A DNA stretch of 64,000 nt from Adiantum capillus-veneris (Eukaryota > Streptophyta > Polypodiopsida > Polypodiales > Pteridaceae), in contig CM043958.1 of the NCBI GenBank assembly GCA_014529385.2, forward strand, positions 155,783,293 to 155,847,292, in the 5' to 3' direction. The notes below the pieces were generated by a model. That model did not search any database. It saw only the letters and a list, made by a program, of their open reading frames with translations, and was not told where the DNA came from. A program made the position numbers and the translations under genes. Position 1 is the first letter of the stretch. Each line of letters opens with the position of its first letter. Of this stretch, positions 1 through 10,949 are shown piece after piece.

Positions 1-3000
1 ACTTCAGTTGCCCATGTTTTTGGGTCTTGATTATCAAATCCATTGAGAGCTACTCTTTCTCCTGAGCGACCATGGAGTGAAATTTTTTATCTATCTTGTT
101 TAGCAAAACTAGACTCACTAGTTGGGGAGGAAAATATCTATTTTGCACAAGAATAGGGATGTTTGTGAGAAAGTCGCTTGGTTTTTTCTTTGCTCAAGAA
201 TGGTCGCTCGCCATTTGGTAAGACTCATTTCTATTGACTAGTCTAATTTGGCATGAGCCGGTCCTTTGCTTCAACGCTCCCCATCTCGGCTTCTTGTTGT
301 CCTTGACAAGATTTTACTCTTTAAGCAAGGACTTTCTTTTTTTTGTTCATCCATGGAAGGGCAGCATCATCTGTTGCACCTGATCCTCCTCCTGTGGCTT
401 GGAGATTCTTGTAAGTGGATTTTCTCATCCATGGAGGGTATATGCTACAAATTTGAGCCAAAGGTCTTTGCATATTGGCATAAAGATAGTTGAATTGATC
501 TCAAAGTAGCCTGTGTAGAAGGCTTCTTGGAATGTCTGTATGTAATGTCTTGGAAGGAACATAATTTGTGAGAAGAGGCCATAGATGACCTTCATCTTGG
601 GGGTATCATTAAGATTCAAGATGAGACCTCTGTATCCCTCCAAGAATGAAGCACATTTAACTTTTGTGAACTCTGTATTCTTGAATGTATTGATACACGT
701 TGAGAGAATGTAGCAAATCTTTAACATCATTTTACAAGCAATGTCTGGTTTCCCTCGAACCAGGCTGATCATTTGTTTGATTGCCTTCCTCATATATGCG
801 CGTGAAGGTGATTCTCTTGGTTTGGGGAAGACCGAGTAGTTGAGCCATGTAGGGTAAGAGGCAAGCAACTTCTTGAACTCATCCCAACTTCTTCTTCTAA
901 TGATTGAGCAATATGTGGGGTCAATCTGAAGGTGGGTTGGAACAAAGGAATTGATCGTTACTGCTTGCTACGGTTCTCCCCCATGAAGTTTTTTTGCCAT
1001 TGTAGTCTTGTCTCTTTGATCTATTTAGTGGTCCATTCTGATAAATCCGCATTCTTGTAGCTACCCTCGGTATCAAGAAAAATTGCCGACAGTAGCTCCT
1101 CATTCTTTTCTATTGTCAGCCATTTGAGTAGTGAATAGCAAAGTTTTGGTTCAGGAACCTCCTCTTATAAGTGCTCTAGAGTGATGTATTCTAACAGATC
1201 TGATTTTAACAAATGGTGTTCATAAAGGAGGTTCCTAGCCACAACTTCCTTTGTCACTTTCTAGTGCTCCTCTGGTAGATGTGAGTACTCTAGGGGTTTG
1301 TGGGTCAGCTAAAGTACCCACATCTACTAGGTCTTCAGGCTGTTTATGCTTATGTTCTCTCTCTTCCTCTATGTTCTCTTGAATTTTGGCCTTCTTTCCA
1401 AGGGTCCTTGCTCCCAAGAAGGAAGGTTCTGAATTTGTTCAATATTTGAAAGCTGATTTCTCAGCTCCTCCACCTCCTTCATCAGCATCGTGATGGTTTC
1501 ATCTTTGTTTTGCCCTTCATATATCATGGCTTTGCTTTTGATGTGAAGTGCATTTTCTTATTTTATCTTTGTCATCTGCGAGACTTTGAGTGCCTGCTAC
1601 AAGTATGCAATCTGCTTCTTGTAACCATTTGTCTATTCATTGTTGCTTGCAGGGATAAGCATTGGCTCTTCTGTAATTCTAGTCAATTATGCCTTACAAG
1701 GCTGGATCTGACCCCTGTGGCAGCAACCGCAGTCACTGCCATATGTGTTATTTTGGACCAAACTTGCTTGGGCAACTTCCTCATGATATGTGTACCTGTT
1801 GGTGCCTTGCTCTTGTCATATAGACTTGTATCCTCCTAGTTCTCAAGATTTTTGTCTTATAAGAGCTTGGCCCTTGGTTTTTGTGGGGTAGAAGTGTCCA
1901 TTTCTTTTGCACATAGAATTTTTGGACTTCCTAGGGGTTGGCCATCACACTGGTGTTCCCAAGCTTCCTAAATCCTTCATGTGACAGCAACCACGGTAGC
2001 TGAAATCTGTGACTAAACTCCACAAAATTGGTACCCGTTGGTTCAGATCTATTTTATGCTATGCACCATCTTTGTAAGTTGGACTTGGTCTCCTTGCCTA
2101 ATTTCTTCCTATTTGGAAAGGCGGCCTGGTTATGGTATCCTCGGGTTTTTTATATCAACTTCAACTCCTTCCTACAAATTCCCCCCGGGGTATTCACTCT
2201 ATATACAAAACGAGACGCCACCTGCGAGCGGACAACTTTGATTAAACCCCTATATACGACCCATATTAGGGAATATGACCCCCTTTTTACGCTTATACGA
2301 CAATCAATGAAGAAAACTATCATACCCCTATCTTACATATAATATTTAGGTCTCACATGATCTAACTAAGTAAAACTAATCAAACTGTGTGTAGCATAAT
2401 GACTGATAACATACTAAGGAACCACTTCTGTTGATAACTACATGTATTCTCAATGTGTCTTAGTTTGACTTTCAAACTATGTGCTTGATCAACCTACACT
2501 CTAGCTACTCATCCCCCAATTCTGACCCATCCAAAGCCTTTGTAAATCAATTTTTTGATATGCTCCAAATCAACCCCTATCTATGACCGGCTTGATGCAA
2601 ATTTTGATGTGTGACCTGATATAAAACTTCCCCAAAATTCATCGGAGTTCTAGTGCACACCTATGACCAATCGTTATAAGTAATCAACCCGGGTTAGTCC
2701 CCCCCTTTAAATATGATACCCCCCTCCCTTATTTTTAAGCTTGGGAGATAAATTATTGGGGGCTTGCCCCTAACTTATACGCTTATGTAACTTGTAAAAA
2801 AAAAAACCCCTCCCCTGCACTTACGTGGTGCGGTAAGTTTTCCATGGTGAATCTCCCGAGAAATTCCCCTTAGGCCTTTTTTAAGCTATTTATGGAAAAA
2901 TTCATGTCAGTGGGCTTAAGATTTAGTCGATCATGACTTGTTTGGTAAAAAACACAAAACAGATGCACATTTTTTCTTATCTTGAATTTTGGTCATCTTT

Positions 3001-3295
3001 TTGCCATTTTTGGTTACACTAGGTGCTACTAAGGGTGTTGGAGCTTTCGGTGTCAAAATTCTCGACTTTGCACTTTTCTTCGCAAATTCATGACCTATTC
3101 TTGTCTTTTCACATTGATCTGCCCAAAATCTATCTTTGTGTGAGAACTTGGTGGTCAAAGTTTCTTTGGTTTATGCATGGGGACTTGTACTAGCTAGAGG
3201 ATCCTATTGGGAATTTTTCTTGTCAGTTTGGGGTGGGGTGGCAACAACCATAGTCACGGACACTTGGGCTTGTTTTTTATGAAAATTTCATGGGT
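1..3295. other. Decayed retroelement-like DNA, mostly minus-strand gag/leader debris
   Basis: No intact gene is visible. On the minus strand, around 1385-1530, one frame reads as a short coiled-coil-like stretch (KDETITMLMKEVEELRNQ) typical of retrotransposon gag regions. A 147-codon open frame at 868-425 has no family I recognise. About 48 bases at 228-275 match the outer end of the gypsy LTR at 17835-17884. Three imperfect copies of a GGCAGCAACC-type motif (near 1718, 1980 and 3233) also occur in the leader of that gypsy element (near 16538). I infer an old fragment of the same or a related family. Stops and frameshifts are everywhere. Confidence 0.4.
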
Positions 3296-3300
3296 GGCTT
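3296..3300 (+). repeat. Target-site duplication, left copy (GGCTT)
   Basis: GGCTT sits directly before the 5' LTR and is repeated directly after the 3' LTR at 8479-8483. A 5-bp duplication is the normal footprint of Ty1/copia integration. Confidence 0.95.
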
Positions 3301-3527
3301 TGTTACCATATACATGTGGTAGTGATGTGTGTGAACACACTAGGACCGCCGGGGCATTTTTTCCCTCTTTAGGAGGTTTTTTCCCCCGTGCATTGTATAT
3401 ACGCCCATCACTCTAGGGCTATCTATCTTTCCATTGCACACTAAGGAATACACTCTCTATTGTGTGCCTTGAGCTTCCTTCGTCTTCTCCAAGCTGTGTG
3501 TGTTTCTCTGCAACCCTAATTCCAACA
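3301..3527 (+). repeat. E1 5' LTR (227 bp)
   Basis: TG...CA-bounded terminal repeat, identical to 8252-8478. A TATA-like TGTATATA at 3394-3401 is a plausible promoter for the element. A short inverted motif GTGTG-AA-CACAC lies at 3329-3340. The LTR is short for a plant copia element. Confidence 0.97.
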
Positions 3528-3529
3528 AT

Positions 3530-3542
3530 TGGTATCAGAGCA
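3530..3542 (+). promoter_or_regulatory. E1 primer binding site (tRNA-iMet)
   Basis: TGGTATCAGAGCA, the standard plant copia primer site complementary to the 3' end of initiator tRNA-Met, two bases after the 5' LTR. It primes minus-strand cDNA synthesis. Confidence 0.95.
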
Positions 3543-3889
3543 GGTCACGTCCTCCCGGGCTTAGTCGCCAGCTGCTCCAGCACACGCCTGCTCACTTTCT
3601 CCGATTTCAGTGAGCTTTGGCAAGCGTTCGCAGGTCGACAAATATTTTGGGAAAGCTCGAAGAGCTTGGTCTGCTCAGAATTTTGATTTGGGCTCATTTC
3701 GGCCTCCGTTTCCACTACGGGCAGTACTGCACAGGCTATTTCGTCATTTTGTGCAGATTTTCTGTCAGTGCCGTTTTCTGCATAACAGGTGCCTTATAGT
3801 CTTCTACGGTTTGTGCTATATAGCACAAGTTGTTCCCGCTCCATTTCTCCTATTTTCGAGCAGTTTTCACATCAGGTGCAGCATTTACC

Positions 3890-6800
3890 ATGGCTGACAA
3901 CAACAACACAGATGTGTTCAAGATGTTTGCTGCTGAGGACAGGTTGGATGGGGACAACTACCCTATGTGGGCTTATATGATGCAACACGTTCTTGTGTCA
4001 AAAGGTGTCTGGAACATTGTGCAGGGCATTGATGTACGTCCTGGTTCTGAAGATGTAGGCGATATTGAGGATGTTGCAGGTCTTGCTGCAAGGATTGCAG
4101 CTGTTAGAGTTGTTTTGCCTACAGCAGAACAAGCTCGTTGGGATGTTAAGGATGCGCAGGCTCATGCATTGATTGCGTTGTCTGTGAAGCGCACCATTAT
4201 TCCTCACATCCGTTCAGCAAAATCTGCAAAACAGGCTTGGGATATTCTAGCAGGTCTTTATGCAAGCCGCAATGAGGCTAAAATTGCTTTGCTGCGTAAA
4301 GAGCTAGAGTCGAAGATTATGCATGAGGAAGATGATATGGACACTTTCCTTGCTAGTGTCAAGGATATCAATGAGCAACTCATTTCTGCAGGTGAAGTCA
4401 TTTCTGACAGTTCCCTTGTGCAGACTGTTCTTGATGCCTTACCAGATTCCTACCAGACTTTTGCTAGTACTTGGAGACTGATGACCCAAGGAAATCCTGA
4501 AGTTGTCAAGTTTGATGCATTATGCACATTGCTGTTGCAAGAGTCACTTTCTAGAAAAAACAGGACTAGGCAGCGTGCAGTTGAACAGGCTTTTATTGCT
4601 TCTCAAAGAAAGGGTGGTAACAGTAATGCAGCCACTTCTTATGGTTCTGCTGCGAGTGGCAAAAATTATGTTCCTAATGCTTCTGCTGGCAGCACTTCGT
4701 CTGGCAATTCTGGTGATAAGGGCAAAAAGAAGATGCGTTGCCATTATTGTAAAGCCAATGATCACTTGATCAAGTCGTGTCCTAAGTTGAAGGCCAAAGA
4801 GGCTAAGAAGAAAGAGGGTGGTTCCACTGCAAATGCTGGTTCCACTACAAATGCAGCCATTGTTGAGTCTTCTGTGAAAGGAGATTTTGATGCTGATGTT
4901 GATGCAGAATGGGCTTTTAGGGCAGAGTGCACTTACAATCCTGCTGTCCATGATGCATGCTTGTCAGTTGCTGCAGATTCACATGTGTGGTATTTCGACA
5001 GTGGTGCTACAAAGCACATTACCTCACATCGTGAATTGTTTACCTCTCTCGAGTCTGTCCCTCATGGGAATTCAGTCACTTGTGCCAACAACGCCTCTTA
5101 TCCAGTTCAGGGAGTTGGAAAGATTGTGCTCACTGCTGCTAATGGCAGTTCCTTCACACTTGTTGATGCACTTTATGTACCTGGGATCAAGAAGAATCTA
5201 TTGTCTGTATCCGCACTTGCTAGACTTGGACTTGTAGTCAAATTTGTGGATGACAGATGTACAGTTCATGATCTCAGTTTTGGTGATGAAATTGTTGCAT
5301 CTGGGCTTTTGTGCCGTGGGCTGTATAAGCTCACTTTGTATGACAAGTGTGGACAAAATTTTGCAAATGCTGTTGCAGATTCAAGGGCTATTTCAGATGC
5401 AAAACTTTGGCATGCACGTTTTGGTCATCTGAATTTTGCCAGTTTGCTGCGTTTGCAGAAATCTGATATGGTTGCTTCTTTGCCGCCTCTTGAAGCACCT
5501 ATCAAACATGTTTGTGAAGGCTGTATTCTGGGTAAAATGCAGCGTTCTAAGTTTCCAAAGGATGGTTCAGTTAGGGCCACATGCAGGTTGCAGCTTGTGC
5601 ATAGTGATGTTTGTGGGCCCATGCAAACTCCGTCCTTGGGCAATTACCTGTACTTCGTGACTTTCATTGATGATTACTCCAGGCATGCATGGGTATTTCC
5701 GCTTAAAGCAAAGTCCGAAGTTTTTATGTGCTTCAAACAATTTTTGGCTATGGCTGAAAATGTCTCAAAATGTACTATGGGCACCCTCCGTTCCGATCGT
5801 GGGGGGGAGTATATGTCTCATGAATTTAATGCATTTCTGGCTAGTCGTGGGATAAAACACCAATGTACAGTGCCTTATACACCTCAGCAAAATGGTGTTG
5901 CTGAGAGGAAAAACAGGTCACTAACGGAAATGGCACGATGTATGGTCAAAAGTCAAGCTTTACCGCATTCTTTTTGGCTTGAGGCCATCATGTGTGCCAC
6001 TTATGTACTTAACAGGTGTCCTACGAAAGCTTTGCAGTCTATTACTCCATATGAAGCATGGCATGATAGAAAACCTTCTATTGAGCACATGCGTGTTTTT
6101 GGCTGTTTGGCATATGCTTTGGTGCCACAAGTGCAGCGCAGAAAATTGGATGATAAGGCTGTCAAATGTATTTTTGTTGGTTATAGTGCTGAAAGCAAAG
6201 GTTACAGGTTGTATCATCCGCAAACAAAACGTATTTTGGTTTCACGGGATGTAGTGTTTGTGGAAGATTCTGTTCAACCCTTGCTGTCATGTACTAGAGA
6301 CAGTAATGTAAGCTCACAGGACATTTATGACACTTTGTTGCCTCTTTTCAGTGGTGGAAATACGAATGTAAGTTCCAATGAGGCAAATGTACAGCCTATG
6401 GGGGTTTCTGAAAATGTTTTAGAACAGCCTATTACTGATGCAGATGTACATGATGTACTTGATGAGGAAAGGGCTGAAAATGAGCAGGCTAGAGGTATGC
6501 CAAAATGGCTGGTGCACACTTTGCGTGACAGTAAATTGGATGCACCTTTATCTAGTCGTACTCGTTCAGGCTCTCGCCATGCATCTTATGCATCAGATTG
6601 TTATGCTTTGGCTGTGTCTAGCTTACATGATGTTGAGGAGCCTCTGTCTTTTGATGAAGCACAGAATTCAGAAAATTGGATTGCTGCCATGAAATCAGAA
6701 TATGATGCACTTATAGAGAATGACACATGGACTTTATGTGATTTGCCTCCTGGCAAAAAGGCCATTGGTACGAAGTGGGTTTACAAGTTGAAACGCAAGC

Positions 6801-8176
6801 CGGATGGTGAGATCGATCGCCATAAGGCTCGACTTGTTGCAAAGGGTTATGCACAACAAAAAGGCATAGATTATGAAGAGACTTTTGCTCCCACTTGTCG
6901 TATGACTACTGTGCGTTTTCTATGTGCATTGGCAGCTCATTTTGGTTGGGATGTACATCAATCAGACATTGTTACTGCTTTCTTGAATGGTGACATATTT
7001 GAGGAAGTTTATGTAACGCAGCCTCGCGGTTTTGTCATAAAAGGACAAGAGGACAAAGTGTGCAAATGTAAGAAGGCTTTGTATGGGTTGAAGCAATCTC
7101 CTCGTGCTTGGTATGAGAAAGCTGACACTCATTTGGTTAAACGAGGCTTTCGTAACAGTCCAACAGAAAGCACATTGTATGTAAAGCGTGAGGATGATGT
7201 ATTTCTCATTGTGGTTCTTTATGTTGATGATTTGCTGATCACTGGACCAAATGAGAGACATATTGCTGAATTTAAGGCTGATTTGAATGCTACTTTCAAG
7301 ATGAAAGATTTGGGGCTGTTGCATCATTACTTGGGTATACAGTTTAAGCAGTGTGATGGTGGTATTGCCTTGTGTCAGAAAAGTTACATAGAGACATTGC
7401 TATGTAAGTTTGGACTTGAGGATTGCAAACCTATTGCCACTCCCATGGAAACAGGTTTGAAGTTGAGTCTACATGATGCTGGCGATCCTGCTGATGTCAC
7501 TCTTTACCAAACTGCTGTTGGCTGCCTCATTTATGTATGCAACACGAGGCCAGATATTCAGTTTGCAGTCTCGCAGGTCAGCAGATTTATGCATAGCCCA
7601 GGGTCTAAGCATTGGCAGGCTGTCAAGAGGATTTTCCGCTACCTTAGTGGCACTTTACATCTTGGCTTGTTTTATCCCAAGGGGGGATCATTGCCGCCAG
7701 ACTTACATGCTTTTTCGGACTCAGATTGGGCTGGTTGTTTTGACACGCGAGTGTCCACAAGTGGTTTTTGTTTCATGCTTGGCAGTTCATGTATATCATG
7801 GTTGAGCAAGAAGCAACCTACTGTGGCCACTTCGAGTTGTGAGGCTGAGTACAGGGCAGTCTTCACAGCTACGGTTGAGTGTGTTTGGCTCAGACGCCTT
7901 ATGGCTGACTTGGGTGTTGGACAGGACACTGCCAACACTATCTACACTGACAGTCAGAGCGCATTGGCAGTTGCGAGGAACCCAGTTTTTCATGCTCGCA
8001 CAAAGCACATTGAGGTGCATTACCACTATGTCAGGGAGAGGCTCTCAGCAGGAGAGATCAGCTTGGCTTATGTGCCAACACAGGACAACCTTGCAGATCT
8101 TTTCACAAAGGCATTGTCTCGTGAGAAGCTTGAAGCTTTCCGCAAAGCTTTGGGCTTACTCCCCTTTGTGGACTGA
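3890..8176 (+). CDS. E1 Gag-Pol polyprotein (Ty1/copia), 1428 aa
   Basis: One uninterrupted ORF for all the proteins of a copia element. I start at the ATG at 3890 (ACCATGGCT context, MADNNNTDVF), which matches gag N-termini of this class; the frame is open 60 bases further to another ATG at 3830. Domains in order: gag of UBN2/DUF4219 type (about 1-230); zinc knuckle CX2CX4HX4C (284-297); aspartic protease DSGA (D370); GAG-pre-integrase zinc site (H508, H513, C542, C545); integrase core with D573, D636 and E672 (the last two 35 residues apart, as expected); RT with YVDD (1111-1114); RNase H with SDSDW (D1277, D1279) and CEAEYRA. All catalytic residues I checked are present. There is no stop or frameshift and the length is normal for plant copia, so it is likely functional. 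Confidence 0.96.
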   Translation: MADNNNTDVFKMFAAEDRLDGDNYPMWAYMMQHVLVSKGVWNIVQGIDVRPGSEDVGDIEDVAGLAARIAAVRVVLPTAEQARWDVKDAQAHALIALSVKRTIIPHIRSAKSAKQAWDILAGLYASRNEAKIALLRKELESKIMHEEDDMDTFLASVKDINEQLISAGEVISDSSLVQTVLDALPDSYQTFASTWRLMTQGNPEVVKFDALCTLLLQESLSRKNRTRQRAVEQAFIASQRKGGNSNAATSYGSAASGKNYVPNASAGSTSSGNSGDKGKKKMRCHYCKANDHLIKSCPKLKAKEAKKKEGGSTANAGSTTNAAIVESSVKGDFDADVDAEWAFRAECTYNPAVHDACLSVAADSHVWYFDSGATKHITSHRELFTSLESVPHGNSVTCANNASYPVQGVGKIVLTAANGSSFTLVDALYVPGIKKNLLSVSALARLGLVVKFVDDRCTVHDLSFGDEIVASGLLCRGLYKLTLYDKCGQNFANAVADSRAISDAKLWHARFGHLNFASLLRLQKSDMVASLPPLEAPIKHVCEGCILGKMQRSKFPKDGSVRATCRLQLVHSDVCGPMQTPSLGNYLYFVTFIDDYSRHAWVFPLKAKSEVFMCFKQFLAMAENVSKCTMGTLRSDRGGEYMSHEFNAFLASRGIKHQCTVPYTPQQNGVAERKNRSLTEMARCMVKSQALPHSFWLEAIMCATYVLNRCPTKALQSITPYEAWHDRKPSIEHMRVFGCLAYALVPQVQRRKLDDKAVKCIFVGYSAESKGYRLYHPQTKRILVSRDVVFVEDSVQPLLSCTRDSNVSSQDIYDTLLPLFSGGNTNVSSNEANVQPMGVSENVLEQPITDADVHDVLDEERAENEQARGMPKWLVHTLRDSKLDAPLSSRTRSGSRHASYASDCYALAVSSLHDVEEPLSFDEAQNSENWIAAMKSEYDALIENDTWTLCDLPPGKKAIGTKWVYKLKRKPDGEIDRHKARLVAKGYAQQKGIDYEETFAPTCRMTTVRFLCALAAHFGWDVHQSDIVTAFLNGDIFEEVYVTQPRGFVIKGQEDKVCKCKKALYGLKQSPRAWYEKADTHLVKRGFRNSPTESTLYVKREDDVFLIVVLYVDDLLITGPNERHIAEFKADLNATFKMKDLGLLHHYLGIQFKQCDGGIALCQKSYIETLLCKFGLEDCKPIATPMETGLKLSLHDAGDPADVTLYQTAVGCLIYVCNTRPDIQFAVSQVSRFMHSPGSKHWQAVKRIFRYLSGTLHLGLFYPKGGSLPPDLHAFSDSDWAGCFDTRVSTSGFCFMLGSSCISWLSKKQPTVATSSCEAEYRAVFTATVECVWLRRLMADLGVGQDTANTIYTDSQSALAVARNPVFHARTKHIEVHYHYVRERLSAGEISLAYVPTQDNLADLFTKALSREKLEAFRKALGLLPFVD

Positions 8177-8240
8177 TCCTGTCCTTAGGGCATGGCACTT
8201 CCCTTTACTCATGTGCCAGCTCTCGTTCACCGCATCACTC

Positions 8241-8251
8241 CAGGGGGGATT
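8241..8251 (+). promoter_or_regulatory. E1 polypurine tract
   Basis: CAGGGGGGATT lies directly before the 3' LTR and is the likely plus-strand priming site. Confidence 0.85.
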
Positions 8252-8478
8252 TGTTACCATATACATGTGGTAGTGATGTGTGTGAACACACTAGGACCGC
8301 CGGGGCATTTTTTCCCTCTTTAGGAGGTTTTTTCCCCCGTGCATTGTATATACGCCCATCACTCTAGGGCTATCTATCTTTCCATTGCACACTAAGGAAT
8401 ACACTCTCTATTGTGTGCCTTGAGCTTCCTTCGTCTTCTCCAAGCTGTGTGTGTTTCTCTGCAACCCTAATTCCAACA
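8252..8478 (+). repeat. E1 3' LTR (227 bp)
   Basis: Same length and same sequence as the 5' LTR at 3301-3527. It is followed at 8479-8483 by the second GGCTT target-site copy. Confidence 0.97.
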
Positions 8479-8483
8479 GGCTT

Positions 8484-8989
8484 CCCCATGGCTTAGTGGT
8501 CATTTTGACACCATGCACTTGTTATCTAGACTGGTAATTTGATAGTAGATCTCGTTTTTGCTGGTTTTTACACTTTCACCTGTCTTGAAGGGATTTGATG
8601 GTCCATTTGGATGGGGTTGGCATCCTTGGATTCCTCTTGTTGAGATGCACCTGTAGGTCTATCTTGTGCTTGATTGGGGCCTAGGTGGTAACAAATGCAA
8701 TAGCTGACACTTGGTACTTGGGCTTGATTGGATGGTACATGTGCATTCCTTATCTCCTACTGGTCATTTTGATACTATGCATGCATATCTTTATGGTCCT
8801 ATATGGTGGTAGTGATCTTGTCTCTAATTAAGGTGTCTAGACCCCGATCTCTCCATGTGATGAGTGTGTTAGTGTTTTGCATACATAAACATGCTCTAGA
8901 TAGAGTTAGAGACATATCGCTATCTCCACTCACCATGGTGATCATTGTGTCATGCGTACAAAAGCTCAAAACTCGGCTCTCGCTCGTAG

Positions 8990-9078
<89 letters not shown>

Positions 9079-10175
9079 GCTCTAGTAGGCAAATGAGCTA
9101 AAGTTTCCCCCTATGTTAGTATATGTGCCTAGTGCTCTCAGACCCCGAGTTTGGATTTTGAACCCATCGCCTTTGTTGCATACCTTATACTTCCATGGAT
9201 CGTCAATTTCCGCGTTTGGACTTTGTATGTCCCAGATACGATAGGTTTACCTTTCGTGTCACCGATCGCTTTTAGGTCAAAATTTGACATCTTCAATTTG
9301 CTTCCAAAATGTTTTTGGGAGTCCTTCCTAGTATGGCATTCTGTCATTTGGTTTCAGATTTTCCATTGCTTCTTTGGATTTTTTATTAGATTTCTAGAAA
9401 GAAATTTTCAAAAAGGTACTTAAAAATTATGGTAAATCCAAAACTTAGCAAAACAAAGCCAAAAATTACCCAAAAATTGGATAAATTATTCTCAATCAAG
9501 AAAATAAGCTTTTTGCTATATATGAAAATACTTAAGTCATTATTGGTCTATTTTTTGGGCTTTTTCTTAATTTTTAACCATAATTGACCATATACTTAGT
9601 GCCAAAATATGAAGGCTTAAATATAGGGAGTATGTACATGAATATGGGCTTACTTTTGGCCTTGACATGACCTGATTCCCCCTTAAGTACTTATGGGTAT
9701 TAATGTTTGTTTTGTAGCTTGACCATTAGGATACATATCCAAGGTTAATTGTTGATTGTTTCTTTTCTTGTTGACTTGGTACCTTCAGGATTTTAGAAGT
9801 CATTCAATTGGGAATCCAAATAAACTCCGAGTTATTTTGAGCTCGAACTAATTTTTTTAGTACCCATACCTTTGTGAAAGAGTTCTAAGTGGGTTGTATG
9901 GGTGTTTGATACGATTTTTGGGTTTGTTCTTGATGGTGGGTTTGTGGTGGTTTTTGCACAAACTGTCTCTAATCCAAGAGATACTCAAACACCTCCCCTT
10001 GAGCAGATGTATAAAAATGAGACCAATCCAGTCCAAGCTATCTCCAAACAAATACAACTAATAGGGAAAGGAAAAACAAAAAAGCTATAGAATGTCATCG
10101 TCATAGACTAGAAGGCTATTGACGCCTTCTTGTTCTTTGTCTTCTTCTACCAAATACACTTCGGGCCTTGGATTT
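8484..10175. other. Intergenic or decayed repeat DNA
   Basis: No supportable gene. Two partly similar stretches near 8500 and 8760 share a GGTCATTTTGA-type segment. A long (CT)n tract lies at 8993-9075. The rest is AT-rich with only short open frames. The left part continues the sequence that E1 split at 3300. Confidence 0.6.
8993..9075 (+). repeat. (CT)n microsatellite, 83 bp
   Basis: Pure CT dinucleotide run. Open frames through it give only Ser-Leu or Arg-Glu repeats and are not genes. Confidence 0.98.
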
Positions 10176-10949
10176 CTATTGGTGCCACCTTTTTCCCTTT
10201 TGAAAAACTTGGAAGGAAGGGGACCAAGGAAGGTGACCCTTCTTCTTGGAAATGTTGCAAGTCTTCAATGATAGACAACAATCCTTTGCTATGTGCCCTT
10301 GTTTGCCACACTTGAAACAAGTTTTGTTGCTAGAGCTAATTGCAAAAGCTCCTCCCCCTAAAGAAGCATTCCTCCCTTTCTTCTTCTCCTCGGACATTAA
10401 AGAGTTGATGACATCTTGAAAATCTGGTGTTGGATCCTTCTCTTCAATGATGGTCATGATCTCAAAGCTAGGTGGTAAGGCTGCTAGAAGAACCTCGATT
10501 TTGTCCTCCTATGGTACTGCACTATTTACATAAGCTAGTTGTGTGGTCATTCTTTTGACGCGATTGACCAAGCTTGCAATATATTTGTTATGTTCCATTT
10601 GAATTTTGTATAGATCTTTCTTTATGCTTACTTTGCTTTTCTTTTTCGTAGCTCCAAAGTTTTTTTCTAGTGCTTCCCATGCAGCTAATGAGGTATCACA
10701 ATCATCAATAAAGTGTACATAATTGTCATGTAGTGTAGTGATTATGATTCCTAATGCCTGGTCATCCATGGCTTGATTTTGTGCACTCATAGCTTGTGTC
10801 AGTACTTGTGCACAAGTAGTGGATGTAGGATCAATGAGTGCTGGCTTGACTATTCCCCACAATTGCTTTTTCATTAAGTAGCCTTTCAACTTGGTTTTCC
10901 AAGTATGAAAGCCTTTTAAATTTCCCAAGCCCCTTGTCCTCCATTGCAC
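10176..10949 (-). pseudogene. E3 copia gag remnant with zinc knuckle
   Basis: The N-terminal frame (10949-10509) reads as a UBN2-type copia gag, with a conserved WK.KL..YL start and an AWEALEKNF segment. The C-terminal frame (10457-10176) contains the zinc knuckle CFKCGKQGHIAKDC (CX2CX4HX4C), which binds retroelement RNA. The two frames are separated by a stop near 10508-10510, and nothing continues into protease. The normal role is nucleocapsid formation in the cytoplasm; this copy is broken. Confidence 0.85.

Larger units (their letters stand above)
3301..8478 (+). mobile_element. E1: complete, young Ty1/copia LTR retrotransposon
   Basis: A full element of 5178 bp. It has two 227-bp LTRs that I find identical base for base, starting TGTTACC and ending CCAACA, and a perfect GGCTT target duplication. 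A tRNA-iMet primer site (TGGTATCAGAGCA, 3530-3542) lies two bases after the 5' LTR, and a purine-rich tract (CAGGGGGGATT, 8241-8251) abuts the 3' LTR. A single ORF covers gag, protease, integrase, RT and RNase H in the Ty1/copia order. LTR identity implies a very recent insertion. Nothing in the sequence shows it to be inactive, so it could be autonomous. It is the only intact element in the window and contrasts sharply with the decayed copies around it. Confidence 0.97.

Noticed and set aside
3830-3889. Upstream ATG of the E1 polyprotein (20 extra residues)
   Set aside because: The ATG at 3890 has a better context and gives a typical gag start; the upstream 20 residues look like translated leader.
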